From contig JAIVJV010000006.1 in assembly GCA_020199835.1 (NCBI GenBank), positions 1-64,000 of the forward strand: 64,000 nt of DNA, given 5' to 3'. Under the pieces are notes generated by a model. It made no database searches and had not been told where the DNA came from. It saw only the letters and a list, made by a program, of their open reading frames with translations. The translations under genes were made by a program, and so were the position numbers. Source of the DNA: Acidobacteriota bacterium. Lineage in GTDB: Bacteria; Acidobacteriota; Blastocatellia; Pyrinomonadales; Pyrinomonadaceae. The first letter of the stretch is position 1. Each line of letters starts with the position of its first letter. Shown piece by piece: positions 9,206-18,191 of this stretch.

Positions 9206-9362
9206 CAGCGATGACAAACGTGGTGAGTTAAGGCGACTTGCGGCCACGTAAAATAACCAGCTAAACAGCTCGGGCGCCTCTGATAAATAGTTCGGCAGAC
9301 CCGAAAACTTCAAACACTCTTTGAAGTCCCGTTGTTTAGCGCGGGGCTTTTTCATTTGCCTT
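9206..9362 (+). promoter_or_regulatory. Structured 5' leader, possible attenuator or riboswitch
   Basis: The leader contains nested complementary segments: ACGTGG with CCACGT (about 9220-9250), a CGGG...CCCG-bounded arm (about 9277-9304), a 7-bp hairpin (9308-9314/9320-9326), and then a terminator-like hairpin right before the coding sequence. I could not match it to SAM, SAH or cobalamin riboswitch consensus elements by eye. Control of a methionine-cycle gene is inferred from position only. The stretch 8965-9176 upstream shows nothing else I can support. Confidence 0.35.
9328..9355 (+). terminator. Terminator-like hairpin just upstream of the start codon
   Basis: TCCCGT pairs with GCGGGG (two U-G wobbles, 8-nt loop), followed by CTTTTT. 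It sits 8 bp before the ATG of the methyltransferase/reductase gene, where a constitutive terminator would block expression, so conditional attenuation is the natural reading. The stem is short. Confidence 0.45.
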
Positions 9363-11216
9363 ATGCAGCCATTCCGCGAACTTCTCGAGACCGACCGAAT
9401 TCACGTCGTTGACGGCGCGATGGGCACGATGCTCTATGCCAAGGGCGTCTACATCAATCGCTGTTACGACGAACTCAATCTGAGCAACCCCGACCTCGTG
9501 CGTGAGATCCACACGGAGTACATCCGCGTGGGCGCCGACATCGTCGAGACCAACACCTTCGGCGCCACTGCCCACAAACTCCAGCAATACGGGCTCGAAG
9601 CCAATCTCCACGAGATCAACGCCCTCGCGGCGCGCATCGCTCGTGAAGCCGCAGGCGATCGCGCTTACGTCGCGGGTGCGATTGGACCACTCGGCTTGCG
9701 CATCGAACCGTATGGTCCAACCTCGTTCGACGAAGCGAAGGACTTGTTCAAGGAACAGGCCGTGGCGTTGCTCGAAGGCGGCGTCGATCTTTTTTGCCTC
9801 GAAACCTTTTCCGACGTCTCCGAAATCCGCCAGGCGATCGCCGCGATCCGCGAACTCTGCGATCTGCCAATCGTCGCGCAAATGACGATCATGACCGACG
9901 GCAACACGCTGTTTGGCACCACGCCCGAACTCTTCACCGAACGCCTAGATAAATGGGGCGCTGACGTGATTGGCCTGAACTGCGGCGTCGGGCCCGCGAT
10001 CATTCTCAGTGCGCTCGAAAAGATGCGCGCGGTGACCAAGAAAAAACTGTCGGCGCAACCGAACGCGGGTTTGCCGCGCGACGTGCAGGGACGGCAGTTC
10101 TACATGTGCTCGCCCGAGTACATGTCGAAGTTTGCCAAACGATTTATCCAGTCAGGCGCGAAGTTTATCGGCGGCTGCTGTGGCACCACGCCTTCGCACA
10201 TCAAGTTGATCTCCGACTCAGTGCGCGCGGCGTCGCCGCGGGCGCAGCGAGTTACGTTCAGCGGCGCAGGCACGGCGGTAGTCGAAGTCACGCCAACGGA
10301 CATCAAGGTCGTGCCGCCTGAAGAACGATCCGCGTGGGGACGAAAGATCGCGACGGGTGAGTTTGTGACCTCCGTCGAAGTGCTGCCGCCAAAAGGCGTT
10401 GACGCACAGAAAACACTCGACTCGATCCGTTTATTAAAGGACGCGGGCGTCGATGGCGTAAACATACCCGACGGCGCGCGTGCACAGTCGCGCATGAGCG
10501 CACTCGCGACGGCAGTGCTGGTCGAACAGCAGATCGGGATTGAAACGGTGTTGCACTACTGCTGCCGCGATCGAAACCTGTTGGGCATGATGTCAGACCT
10601 GCTCGGCGCTGCCGCTCTCGGATTGCGCAACATACTCGTGATCACGGGCGACCCGCCAAAGATGGGACCATATCCCGACGCCACGGCTGTCTTTGATATT
10701 GATTCAATCGGCCTGACCAACATGGTCAGCAAGCTGAACCACGGTCTTGATCTGGGAAACAATCCGATTGGCGAACCGACGTCATTCTGCATCGGCGTCG
10801 GCGTGAATCCAGGCGCGATAAATCTCGATGAAGAGATCAAACGGTTCGAGTGGAAAGTGGAAGCCGGGGCGCAGTATGCGATCACGCAGCCGGTGTTTGA
10901 TACGGACCAGTTGCGCGACTTTCTCAAACGCATTCAACACGTGCGCATTCCGATCATTGCCGGCATCTGGCCCCTCGTTTCGTATCGCAACGCAGAGTTT
11001 TTGCACAACGAAGTGCCGGGTGTGAGAGTCACGTCGTCCATCATGGACCGCATGCGGGCGGCATCGACGATCAGCAAGGAAGCGGGACGTGACGAAGGTT
11101 TGAAGATCGCACGCGAATCGTTAATGGAAGTGCGCGACGAGATTCAGGGCGTGCAGGTTTCGGCGCCGTTTGGCAACGTGAAGTACGCGCTCGAAGTGTT
11201 TGACGTGCTGCGCTAA
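9363..11216 (+). CDS. Bifunctional homocysteine S-methyltransferase / methylenetetrahydrofolate reductase
   Basis: Fused one-carbon enzyme of 617 aa, cytoplasmic. The N-terminal half (about 1-300) is a homocysteine S-methyltransferase TIM barrel with the zinc ligands in LNCGVG (Cys about 206) and GGCCGT (Cys about 271-272), forming methionine. The C-terminal half (about 330-610) is a MetF-like barrel that reduces 5,10-methylene-THF to 5-methyl-THF; ITGDPP and the ITQPVFD segment are typical. The same fusion is known as YitJ in Bacillus. The start at 9363 is chosen because homology begins with DGAMGT a few residues in; no strong Shine-Dalgarno is visible. It lacks the cobalamin modules of full MetH. 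It is a single-gene unit behind a strong promoter and a structured leader. Confidence 0.93.
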   Translation: MQPFRELLETDRIHVVDGAMGTMLYAKGVYINRCYDELNLSNPDLVREIHTEYIRVGADIVETNTFGATAHKLQQYGLEANLHEINALAARIAREAAGDRAYVAGAIGPLGLRIEPYGPTSFDEAKDLFKEQAVALLEGGVDLFCLETFSDVSEIRQAIAAIRELCDLPIVAQMTIMTDGNTLFGTTPELFTERLDKWGADVIGLNCGVGPAIILSALEKMRAVTKKKLSAQPNAGLPRDVQGRQFYMCSPEYMSKFAKRFIQSGAKFIGGCCGTTPSHIKLISDSVRAASPRAQRVTFSGAGTAVVEVTPTDIKVVPPEERSAWGRKIATGEFVTSVEVLPPKGVDAQKTLDSIRLLKDAGVDGVNIPDGARAQSRMSALATAVLVEQQIGIETVLHYCCRDRNLLGMMSDLLGAAALGLRNILVITGDPPKMGPYPDATAVFDIDSIGLTNMVSKLNHGLDLGNNPIGEPTSFCIGVGVNPGAINLDEEIKRFEWKVEAGAQYAITQPVFDTDQLRDFLKRIQHVRIPIIAGIWPLVSYRNAEFLHNEVPGVRVTSSIMDRMRAASTISKEAGRDEGLKIARESLMEVRDEIQGVQVSAPFGNVKYALEVFDVLR

Positions 11217-11248
11217 TTCCGAACCGTAGGCCTTGCGGACCGTAGCCT

Positions 11249-11333
11249 CCCTGGGACCGCAGGCGTCTCGCCTGCAGTTTTACGGTAGCGCTCGTTTCGT
11301 CACATTGCAGGCGAGACGCCTTCGGTCCCAGGG
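11249..11333. repeat. 28-bp-arm inverted repeat in intergenic gap
   Basis: Arms 11249-11276 and 11306-11333 match at 27 of 28 positions around a 29-nt loop. It fills the 127-bp gap between two convergent genes and could terminate both. The arm itself contains a nested palindrome (GCAGGCGTCTCGCCTGC). The form suggests a dispersed REP-like element. Confidence 0.8.
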
Positions 11334-11343
11334 CTAAGTCGTC

Positions 11344-13077
11344 TTAGTTGTCAGCAGCCTGGTAAACGATTTTTCCGCCCACGATCGTGTAAATCACGTT
11401 TGTGGACAAGAATTCCTTCGGCTCGACCTTCAGCAAGTTCTTCGAGAGCACCGTCAGATCGGCTATTTTTCCGACCGCGATCGATCCCTTACTCTTCTCT
11501 TCAAAGTTTGCGTACGCGGTGCCGTACGTGTACGCCCTGATCGCTTCCTCGATCGTGATCCGCTCGTTTGGAAACCAACCCGCCGCAGGCTGACCCGTGA
11601 TCGTTTGCCGTGTGACGGCAGCGTACAAGCCGAGCATTGGATTGATCGGATACTCCGACGCAGACGTGCCGGGCCAGTCAGTGCCAAAACTCAGCACCGC
11701 GCCGCTTGCCTGAATGGTCTTGAACGCGTACGCGCCTTTCGTACGCTCGGCGCCGATGCGTTCCTCCATCCAACGCATGTCGTCACTCAGGTGAAACGGC
11801 TGCACTTCCGCCACCACCCCGAGCTGTCCAAGACGTTTGAAATCCTGCGGCGCGAGCACTTGCGCATGGACCAGGCGAAAGCGCCGGTCGCGTTTGCCGT
11901 TTTGCTTGTTGAGTTCTTCGAGATAGTTGAGCAGGACGTTGTTCGCTTCGTCGCCGATCGCGTGCACGGTCAACTGTAGACCGGCGCGATCAGCGCTGAG
12001 CATGTAACCGAGAAACTTGCCTTCGACAAACTCGCCCTTGTCGTTGACCATCAACGGACGCCAACGGCCGCGATTATTCGCGTCGTGTGAATACGGCTCA
12101 AAGAAACGGGCGCTGCTGGTCCCCATGATGCCATCGATGTGACCCTTGAGCGCGCCGAGCCGAATCCAGTCATCGCCCGAGCCCACGCGAATGCCCTTGT
12201 CCGACAATTCTTTCCAGCGATCGAGACCGGGACGGAAATGAATGCGAACCGTCAGCTCGCCTTTCTGATGCAGTTCGCGATAGATGTCGAGTTGCAGATC
12301 GTCAGACATGTCGCTGACGTTCGTGACACCGAACTTGCGGATCTCGGCGAGCGCATTTTTCGTCTGCTGAATGCGGCGTTCGCGCGAGAAGGTGCGCGGG
12401 ATGACGCCGTTGAATAGACGCACGACGCCTTTGCCGCGCATGTGACCATTGAAACGGACCTGATTGTCTTTGAGAAACTCGACGTCCGGCGCTTGTGGAT
12501 TATTCGGATCGATCTTAACTGCGCGCAGCGCGGCATGATTCGCGGCGAACTGGCTGTCGTCAAACTTCCGAATGAACATCGGATAGTCAGCCGTGAGCGC
12601 TTCGATGCGGTTCATGTCCGGCGCGAACGGTTCGCGGCGTTGACCGCCGGCGCTGCCTGCGGCCCACTCGTCATACGCGCCCCAAAAACCGCCGACAATC
12701 CATTCGCCTTTCGGCAATCGCGAGATCACGTCCTTCACGCGATCGACAAATTGATCCTGCGTAGAGGCGCGCATGATGTTGAACTCGAGAAACTGCGCGG
12801 CCGAAGCAAAGTGAACGTGGTTGTCGTTGAACCCGGGAACGACGAAGCGTCCCTTGAGATCGATGACGCGCGTCTTTGGACCACGAAGTTTGAGCACGAA
12901 TTTGTCCGGGCCTACGGCCACGAACTTTCCGTCGTTGATCGCGACCGCTTCAGCAGTGGGGTTCCGATCATCAACGGTGTAGATGACGGCGTTGTGAAGA
13001 ATGAGCTCAACCCCGGGCTGCTGCGGAATTGCAAGCAGCGCTAACACGAGTAGCAAGACGAACTTGATGTATGTCAT
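11344..13077 (-). CDS. Secreted amidohydrolase, YtcJ-like
   Basis: Metal-dependent amidohydrolase of 577 aa (amidohydrolase_3/COG1574 type). The start at 13077 overlaps the stop of the TIGR01777 oxidoreductase gene as ATGA, and AAGGAG lies inside that gene's last codons. Residues 1-18 look like a signal peptide, suggesting a periplasmic location. The metal-binding HxH is H87/H89 in DNHVH; further His and Asp ligands lie in the barrel, including the LTVHAIGDEA segment and the FGTDWP segment near the C-terminus. The substrate is unknown; relatives hydrolyse N-acyl or formamide-type amides. No substrate can be inferred from the neighbours. Confidence 0.88.
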   Translation of the reverse strand: MTYIKFVLLLVLALLAIPQQPGVELILHNAVIYTVDDRNPTAEAVAINDGKFVAVGPDKFVLKLRGPKTRVIDLKGRFVVPGFNDNHVHFASAAQFLEFNIMRASTQDQFVDRVKDVISRLPKGEWIVGGFWGAYDEWAAGSAGGQRREPFAPDMNRIEALTADYPMFIRKFDDSQFAANHAALRAVKIDPNNPQAPDVEFLKDNQVRFNGHMRGKGVVRLFNGVIPRTFSRERRIQQTKNALAEIRKFGVTNVSDMSDDLQLDIYRELHQKGELTVRIHFRPGLDRWKELSDKGIRVGSGDDWIRLGALKGHIDGIMGTSSARFFEPYSHDANNRGRWRPLMVNDKGEFVEGKFLGYMLSADRAGLQLTVHAIGDEANNVLLNYLEELNKQNGKRDRRFRLVHAQVLAPQDFKRLGQLGVVAEVQPFHLSDDMRWMEERIGAERTKGAYAFKTIQASGAVLSFGTDWPGTSASEYPINPMLGLYAAVTRQTITGQPAAGWFPNERITIEEAIRAYTYGTAYANFEEKSKGSIAVGKIADLTVLSKNLLKVEPKEFLSTNVIYTIVGGKIVYQAADN

Positions 13078-13979
13078 GTGTACTCCTTGTGGAGCATGCG
13101 CTTCAATGCGGGCTCGAGCCTGGGCCAGAAAGGCGCAAATCCTCTGTTTATCAGCACGCCAGGTTTGACTCTCTGGCTGGCGAGCAACAGCGCATCAGCC
13201 ATCTCACCAAAAGCGAGACGCGCACCGAATGCCGGCACGGGAAAGAATGTGGGTCGCGAAAGAACGTGGCCGAGAGTCTTTGTAAATTCGGAGTTGGTTA
13301 CAGGATGAGGCGAGACGAAGTTGACTGGACCACTTACCGCTCGATCGCGCATTACGAACTTGAGCCCGTTAACGACGTCTTCAAGCGCGATCCAGCTCAT
13401 CCACTGACGCCCGTTGCCAACGCGGCCGCCAATGCCCATGCGAAAAGGAGTCAGCATTTTAGCCAGCGCGCCGCCGTCAGGATCGAGAATGATGCCGAAA
13501 CGTGTGAGGACAGTTCGAATTCCCTTTTCTGCCGCCGGCCGTGTCGCGTCTTCCCATTCAACACACACGGAGGCGAGAAAATCGTTTCCTGGACCACTCG
13601 TTTCCGTTAAGACTTCGTCGCCGCGGTTACCGTAGTAACCGATGGCGGATGCAGACATGAAAACAGACGGCGGCTGCGATAACTGGGCCAACGTCTGGCT
13701 GAGCAGCGTTGTGCCTTTTACGCGACTCTCGCGAATCGCGCGCTTCTTTTCGTCGTCCCAACGGCCGGAGGCGATGCTCTCGCCGGCGAGATGGATCACG
13801 GCGTCGAAGCCTTCGATGTCTTGCGCGTTGAGGCGTCCTTCGTTCGGGTGCCACTCGATTTCTGAGCCGGCTTGCGGGTTGTGCCGCACGAGACGGACCA
13901 CTTCATGAGCGTCTTTGACCAGCAACTGCACGAGTGCGCTGCCGACGAGACCATGAGAGCCGCTGATGAGGATTTTCAT
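13074..13979 (-). CDS. TIGR01777 family oxidoreductase (YfcH-like epimerase fold)
   Basis: Extended short-chain dehydrogenase-like protein of 301 aa. The start is the ATG at 13979, where the Rossmann motif begins (MKILISGSHGLVG); a longer upstream extension adds unrelated sequence. The NAD(P)-binding glycine motif is at residues 6-13, HLAGE follows, and the family-typical SAIGYYG carries the active-site Tyr. The C-terminal DUF1731-like segment is present (GFAPFWPRLEPAL). The biochemical role of this family is not established. The last codons provide the ribosome binding site for the downstream amidohydrolase gene, with a 4-bp overlap. Confidence 0.9.
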   Translation of the reverse strand: MKILISGSHGLVGSALVQLLVKDAHEVVRLVRHNPQAGSEIEWHPNEGRLNAQDIEGFDAVIHLAGESIASGRWDDEKKRAIRESRVKGTTLLSQTLAQLSQPPSVFMSASAIGYYGNRGDEVLTETSGPGNDFLASVCVEWEDATRPAAEKGIRTVLTRFGIILDPDGGALAKMLTPFRMGIGGRVGNGRQWMSWIALEDVVNGLKFVMRDRAVSGPVNFVSPHPVTNSEFTKTLGHVLSRPTFFPVPAFGARLAFGEMADALLLASQRVKPGVLINRGFAPFWPRLEPALKRMLHKEYT

Positions 13980-13999
13980 AGGGCCTAAAAATAGCACAG

Positions 14000-14028
14000 T
14001 AGACAGTTTTCTTTCCCGCGTGTAGAAT
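14000..14028 (+). promoter_or_regulatory. Sigma-70-like promoter
   Basis: TAGACA (14000-14005), a 17-bp spacer and TAGAAT (14023-14028) on plus, about 34 bp before the ATG at 14062, in the divergent gap with the TIGR01777 gene. AAGGAG follows at about 14047. Confidence 0.5.
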
Positions 14029-14061
14029 CCGCAACCAAAATTTTGCAAGGAGCAACCTCAC

Positions 14062-16389
14062 ATGCTTCGACTCAAACTGTGTTTCCTCACTCTAGCTTGT
14101 CTTTTCTTATTCGTGTTTACTCCGCGAACTGTTGAGTCAATTTCGGGCGTAGTGCGTTTGACGAACACACCCGAGCAGGCCGTCAACTTGAATCCGTCGT
14201 TGAGTGATGACGGGAAGGTGGTCGTTTTCGAATCATCGGCGAATTTCTTTGCGGGTGGCGTGAACGATTCGTTTCATGCGATGCGCGTAGAGGTGCGTGG
14301 CGATCCGCCGGTGTTTACGGACGTGGCGCGAACGCGGATCGTCTCGCCCGCGCTGTCCAGCGACGGCAGTGTCGTGGCTTTTTCGTCCAGTGAAGATCTC
14401 GTTGGTGAGAACTTTGATCGTAATTCAGAGATCTTTCTGCTCACCGGCTCCGGGCTGAGACAGATCACGCACACTTCGCCACCGCTGACTAATTCGCATG
14501 CTTCGATCACGGCCGACGGAACATTAGTGGCGTTCACGTCTGGCGGAGATTTAGTCGTCGTTGACGCAAAAACCGAAGACTTCTCGCTACTAGCTAACGG
14601 CGCCGCTAATCCAAAGATCAGTGGCGACGGATCGAAACTGTACTACCAACACGACTCGAATCTGCTACTGATCGATCTCAAGTCAAAGTTAAAACGGATC
14701 GTGGTTTCTGAAGTGCCGCAATTGGCACTCGCGTCAGGCCGCGCGGTCAGTCACGACGGCACACGCCTGGTCTATTCCGCTGAGTTCGTTGAAAACCAAA
14801 GCCAGGTTTTTCTTTTCGACGCTCGCGAAAACACAACCCGCCAATTGACCCACCTCGGATCGAGAACCGTAGACGTCGCGTTGCAACCGACGATCAGCGG
14901 CGATGGAAAGCGCGTCGCGTTTGCGACGAGGCGGAGAGTAGTTGGCGCGAGTGATGGCGGCGTTGAGCTTTATGTTTACGACGTTCCAAGTGGACAGACG
15001 CAGCAGGTTACGAACGCGCCTTCGGGTGCAACCGCGGAGGTTGCGGCGTCGCTCAATCTCGACGGGAGTCTCGTGGCGTTCAGTTTTCCGCGAGTGTTGT
15101 CGGGTCCAGTTACGGATGGTTTCGAAAATAACAATGAGATCTATTTGGCGTCGCTTGCGGGGCGGCCCGAGTTTGGCGTCGCGACTGTGTTGAATGCCGC
15201 CTCGTTACGAACTGCGATTGCGCCGGGAAGTATCGCGATTATCCGTGGAAACGCGCTGGGAACAAGCGTGAAAGTTAGTGGCATCGGTGCGCGTTTGATC
15301 TATGTGACTCCGCAGGAAGTCGGGTTTGTGCTACCGGACAGCCTGGAGGAGGGATTTGTGGATGTGGTGGTCACAAATGCCGACGGATTCGTTTCGAAAT
15401 CGGAAACACGGATCACGACATCCGCGCCGGGAGTTTTCACTGTCAACGGAAACGGTGAAGGCGAAGCGATCGTGCTCGACGCCGACACGCAGACCGTTGG
15501 ACCGTTTGGTCCGTCGAGCGGCAAATTAAGACTATCGATCTTCGCTACAGGTGTGGCGCACGCGAAAAACGTCACTGCCGCGATCAACGGACAACCGTTG
15601 AAAGTCGAGGCAGTGGCGCGGGGCGGCTTGCCCGGACTCGATGAGATTCACGTTTTGGTTCCGTCGGAATTGAGCGGCGCGGGCGCGAGCACGCTGACCG
15701 TTACGGCCGATGGCGTGCAAAGCAACTCGTCGACGATAACGATTGGCGGCAGTTCGCTGCGCGACATCGTCATCAACGAGTTTCTGGCCGATCCACCAGA
15801 CGGCCTCGCTGGTGATGCAAACCACGACGGCGTTCGTGACTCAGCGGACGATGAGTTCGTAGAGCTCGTCAACTCCACCGCGCGCGATCTCGATCTCAGC
15901 GGCTACGAACTCGCCAGCCGCAGTCTCACGACAACTAACGACACGTTGCGCCATCGCTTCGCTTCGGGAACGATCTTGCCGCCGGGCTGTGCAATCGTAA
16001 TCTTCGGCGGCGGCTCACCTGATCCGCACAATCCGCGGTTCGGCAGCGCACAGGTGGTCACGGCTTCACGCGGCAGCCTCTCGCTCACAAACGCCGGCGG
16101 TGTGATCACGTTGCGAAAACCCACCGGCGAGATCGTCACCTCCATAACCTACGGCGCGGCCGTCGGCCTACGCGCAGATTTAAATCAGTCGCTCACGCGG
16201 GCTCAAGATATAATCGGCCAGTTCGTGTCGCATTCAACCGCCGCCGGTGCCGAAAACCGAAGCTTCAGTCCGGGCACACGCATCGACGGATCTGTCTTCA
16301 GCAAAATCGTTCATGCACTCTTTCACAGACGCAATCACTTCGCTGCGCGAGCACTTTGGTTTCGACAACTTCCGCGAAGGCCAACGTGA
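14062..16389 (+). CDS. Secreted protein with PD40 repeats, TIGR03437-type domain and lamin-tail domain
   Basis: 775 aa. AAGGAG lies nine bases before the ATG. A signal peptide covers about residues 1-29. Residues about 30-365 hold repeated TolB/PD40-like beta-propeller blades (repeats of the type LSDDGKVVVF and ISGDGKRVAF). About 376-560 matches the acidobacterial TIGR03437 domain (VLNAAS...IAPGSI). About 566-735 is a lamin-tail (LTD) domain opening with VINEFLADPP and containing a DANHDG calcium-type loop. Probably a cell-surface or extracellular protein; no enzymatic motif. The final 77 bp overlap recQ, and the last 30 or so residues are basic and unlike the domain before them, suggesting loss of an original stop. 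Confidence 0.85.
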   Translation: MLRLKLCFLTLACLFLFVFTPRTVESISGVVRLTNTPEQAVNLNPSLSDDGKVVVFESSANFFAGGVNDSFHAMRVEVRGDPPVFTDVARTRIVSPALSSDGSVVAFSSSEDLVGENFDRNSEIFLLTGSGLRQITHTSPPLTNSHASITADGTLVAFTSGGDLVVVDAKTEDFSLLANGAANPKISGDGSKLYYQHDSNLLLIDLKSKLKRIVVSEVPQLALASGRAVSHDGTRLVYSAEFVENQSQVFLFDARENTTRQLTHLGSRTVDVALQPTISGDGKRVAFATRRRVVGASDGGVELYVYDVPSGQTQQVTNAPSGATAEVAASLNLDGSLVAFSFPRVLSGPVTDGFENNNEIYLASLAGRPEFGVATVLNAASLRTAIAPGSIAIIRGNALGTSVKVSGIGARLIYVTPQEVGFVLPDSLEEGFVDVVVTNADGFVSKSETRITTSAPGVFTVNGNGEGEAIVLDADTQTVGPFGPSSGKLRLSIFATGVAHAKNVTAAINGQPLKVEAVARGGLPGLDEIHVLVPSELSGAGASTLTVTADGVQSNSSTITIGGSSLRDIVINEFLADPPDGLAGDANHDGVRDSADDEFVELVNSTARDLDLSGYELASRSLTTTNDTLRHRFASGTILPPGCAIVIFGGGSPDPHNPRFGSAQVVTASRGSLSLTNAGGVITLRKPTGEIVTSITYGAAVGLRADLNQSLTRAQDIIGQFVSHSTAAGAENRSFSPGTRIDGSVFSKIVHALFHRRNHFAARALWFRQLPRRPT

Positions 16390-18184
16390 AGTGATTGACT
16401 CAATCCTCGCGGGCAAAGACGTCATCGTGGTCATGCCCACCGGCAGCGGCAAGTCTCTCTGTTATCAACTGCCGGCGATGATTCTCGACGGCGTGACGCT
16501 CGTGGTCTCGCCGCTGATTGCGTTGATGAAAGACCAGGTGGACGCGCTCCACGCTCGCGGACTGCCCGCCACCTTCATCAACAGTTCGATTCCTGAGCCG
16601 GAACAACACGCGCGCATCGAGGCACTGCGGCGTCGCGAACACAAACTCGTCTACATCGCGCCCGAGCGTTTTCGCAGCAGCCGTTTCAATGCTGCGCTGC
16701 GGTCAATTCCGATCTCGCTCTTCGCGGTTGACGAGGCCCACTGCATTTCCACGTGGGGTCACGACTTTCGTCCCGATTACCTGCGCCTGCGACACGTAAT
16801 TCACTCGCTCGGAAACATTCGCACGCTCGCGCTCACCGCGACCGCCACGCCTTACGTTCGTTCCGACATCATTCAACAACTCGGACTCGAGCGCCCGGAG
16901 ACCTACGTCAGCGGTTTCGATCGTCCCAACTTGCGCATCGAGGTTGTCCACACTGAAAAGGAGCGCGAGAAGATCACGCGCATCAAACGCCTGGCGCAAG
17001 CGCACGAGGGTTCCGGCATCGTCTACGCCTCCACGCGCAAAGCAGTAGAACAGGTCGGCAAAGAGCTCAAGCGTTTGGGACTGCGCGTTTCGACTTATCA
17101 CGCCGGGATGAGCGACGCGGTTCGCGTTCGCGCGCAGGACGATTTCATGAGCGGGCGCACGCAGATGATTGTGGCGACCAATGCGTTTGGCATGGGCATC
17201 GACAAACGCGACATCCGCTTTGTGGCCCACTATCAGATACCCGGTTCGATCGAGGCTTACTACCAGGAGATTGGACGCGCCGGCCGCGATGGTCTGCCGT
17301 CAACGTGCGTCCTGCTGTTCAACTACGCGGACAAGAACACGCACGATTTCTTTATCGAAGGTTCGTATCCGGATCTCGCGCTGGTGAAGTCCGTTTACAA
17401 CTCTTTGGTACGCACTGAGTTGAAGCAGATTCACCTCTCGACGTCGGAAATCGCGCACCTCGCCGGTGCGAAAAACGAACTCGCGATACAGTCCGCGCTT
17501 TACCTGCTCGAGCGGGCTGGTCACATCCAGCGCACGGCGAATCGCTCGGAGAACGGCCGGCGGCAGAGTCGCACGATTCTCATGCTCGACACTGCGCCGT
17601 TGCGAGTCGATCCGCGGCAGGTGTCTGGACGGGCGGATCTGGAAAGACGGAAGCTGCGCGAGTTGATCGAGTTTTGTTACACGGAGCAGTGTTATCGCTC
17701 GCATATCCTCAATTACTTTGGGGATCGGAATCATCCGCGTCAGTGCGGCGGTTGCGGCAACTGTCAGCCGGCCACGGACGTTCGCTACCGTGAGGCCGAG
17801 AGGGAAAAAACATTTAAGGCCGATTTGGCATCAGGAATTTTTGAAACACGAATCTTGACGGATGATGAACTGCTGCGCGTGCGGAAAATACTCGCGTGTG
17901 CGAAACGGATGAATGGACGGTTTGGAAAGAAGTTATTGGTTGGCACCTTGCGCGGGTCGGCCGCGAAGCAACTAGTAAAAGCCCGTCTTAACGAGCTCTC
18001 AACGTACGGACTGCTGCGCGATATGGCGCACGATGAACTGGAACTCTACATCGACGCCTTGACAGCCGCCGGCTGTATGCAGGTAACTGGGCGGCAGTAC
18101 CCGACGATCTCCAATACAGATCTCGGAGATCGAGTGATGCGCGAGCAGGAGCTGATTGAGCTCGCGCTGCCGGTTGGCGTGTGA
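16313..18184 (+). CDS. recQ: ATP-dependent DNA helicase RecQ
   Basis: 3'-5' superfamily 2 helicase for recombination and fork repair, 623 aa. Walker A is MPTGSGKS (41-48) and the DEAH box DEAHCIS is at about 140-146; the GMGIDK and QEIGRAGRDG helicase C motifs are clear. A RecQ zinc-binding segment (four Cys between about 455 and 484, including CGGCGNC) follows, then an RQC-like winged helix to the end. No HRDC domain is evident, although the protein is as long as typical RecQ. The ATG at 16313 is chosen because homology starts there; a start at 16247 would lie deeper in the preceding gene. Either choice overlaps that gene. Confidence 0.94.
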   Translation: MHSFTDAITSLREHFGFDNFREGQREVIDSILAGKDVIVVMPTGSGKSLCYQLPAMILDGVTLVVSPLIALMKDQVDALHARGLPATFINSSIPEPEQHARIEALRRREHKLVYIAPERFRSSRFNAALRSIPISLFAVDEAHCISTWGHDFRPDYLRLRHVIHSLGNIRTLALTATATPYVRSDIIQQLGLERPETYVSGFDRPNLRIEVVHTEKEREKITRIKRLAQAHEGSGIVYASTRKAVEQVGKELKRLGLRVSTYHAGMSDAVRVRAQDDFMSGRTQMIVATNAFGMGIDKRDIRFVAHYQIPGSIEAYYQEIGRAGRDGLPSTCVLLFNYADKNTHDFFIEGSYPDLALVKSVYNSLVRTELKQIHLSTSEIAHLAGAKNELAIQSALYLLERAGHIQRTANRSENGRRQSRTILMLDTAPLRVDPRQVSGRADLERRKLRELIEFCYTEQCYRSHILNYFGDRNHPRQCGGCGNCQPATDVRYREAEREKTFKADLASGIFETRILTDDELLRVRKILACAKRMNGRFGKKLLVGTLRGSAAKQLVKARLNELSTYGLLRDMAHDELELYIDALTAAGCMQVTGRQYPTISNTDLGDRVMREQELIELALPVGV

Positions 18185-18191
18185 GGTGCAA

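Noticed and set aside
8903..9355. Minus-strand frame of 150 codons beginning MKKPRAKQ
   Set aside because: It covers the strong plus-strand promoter and leader, overlaps the PEP-CTERM start and its ribosome binding site, and shows no domain.
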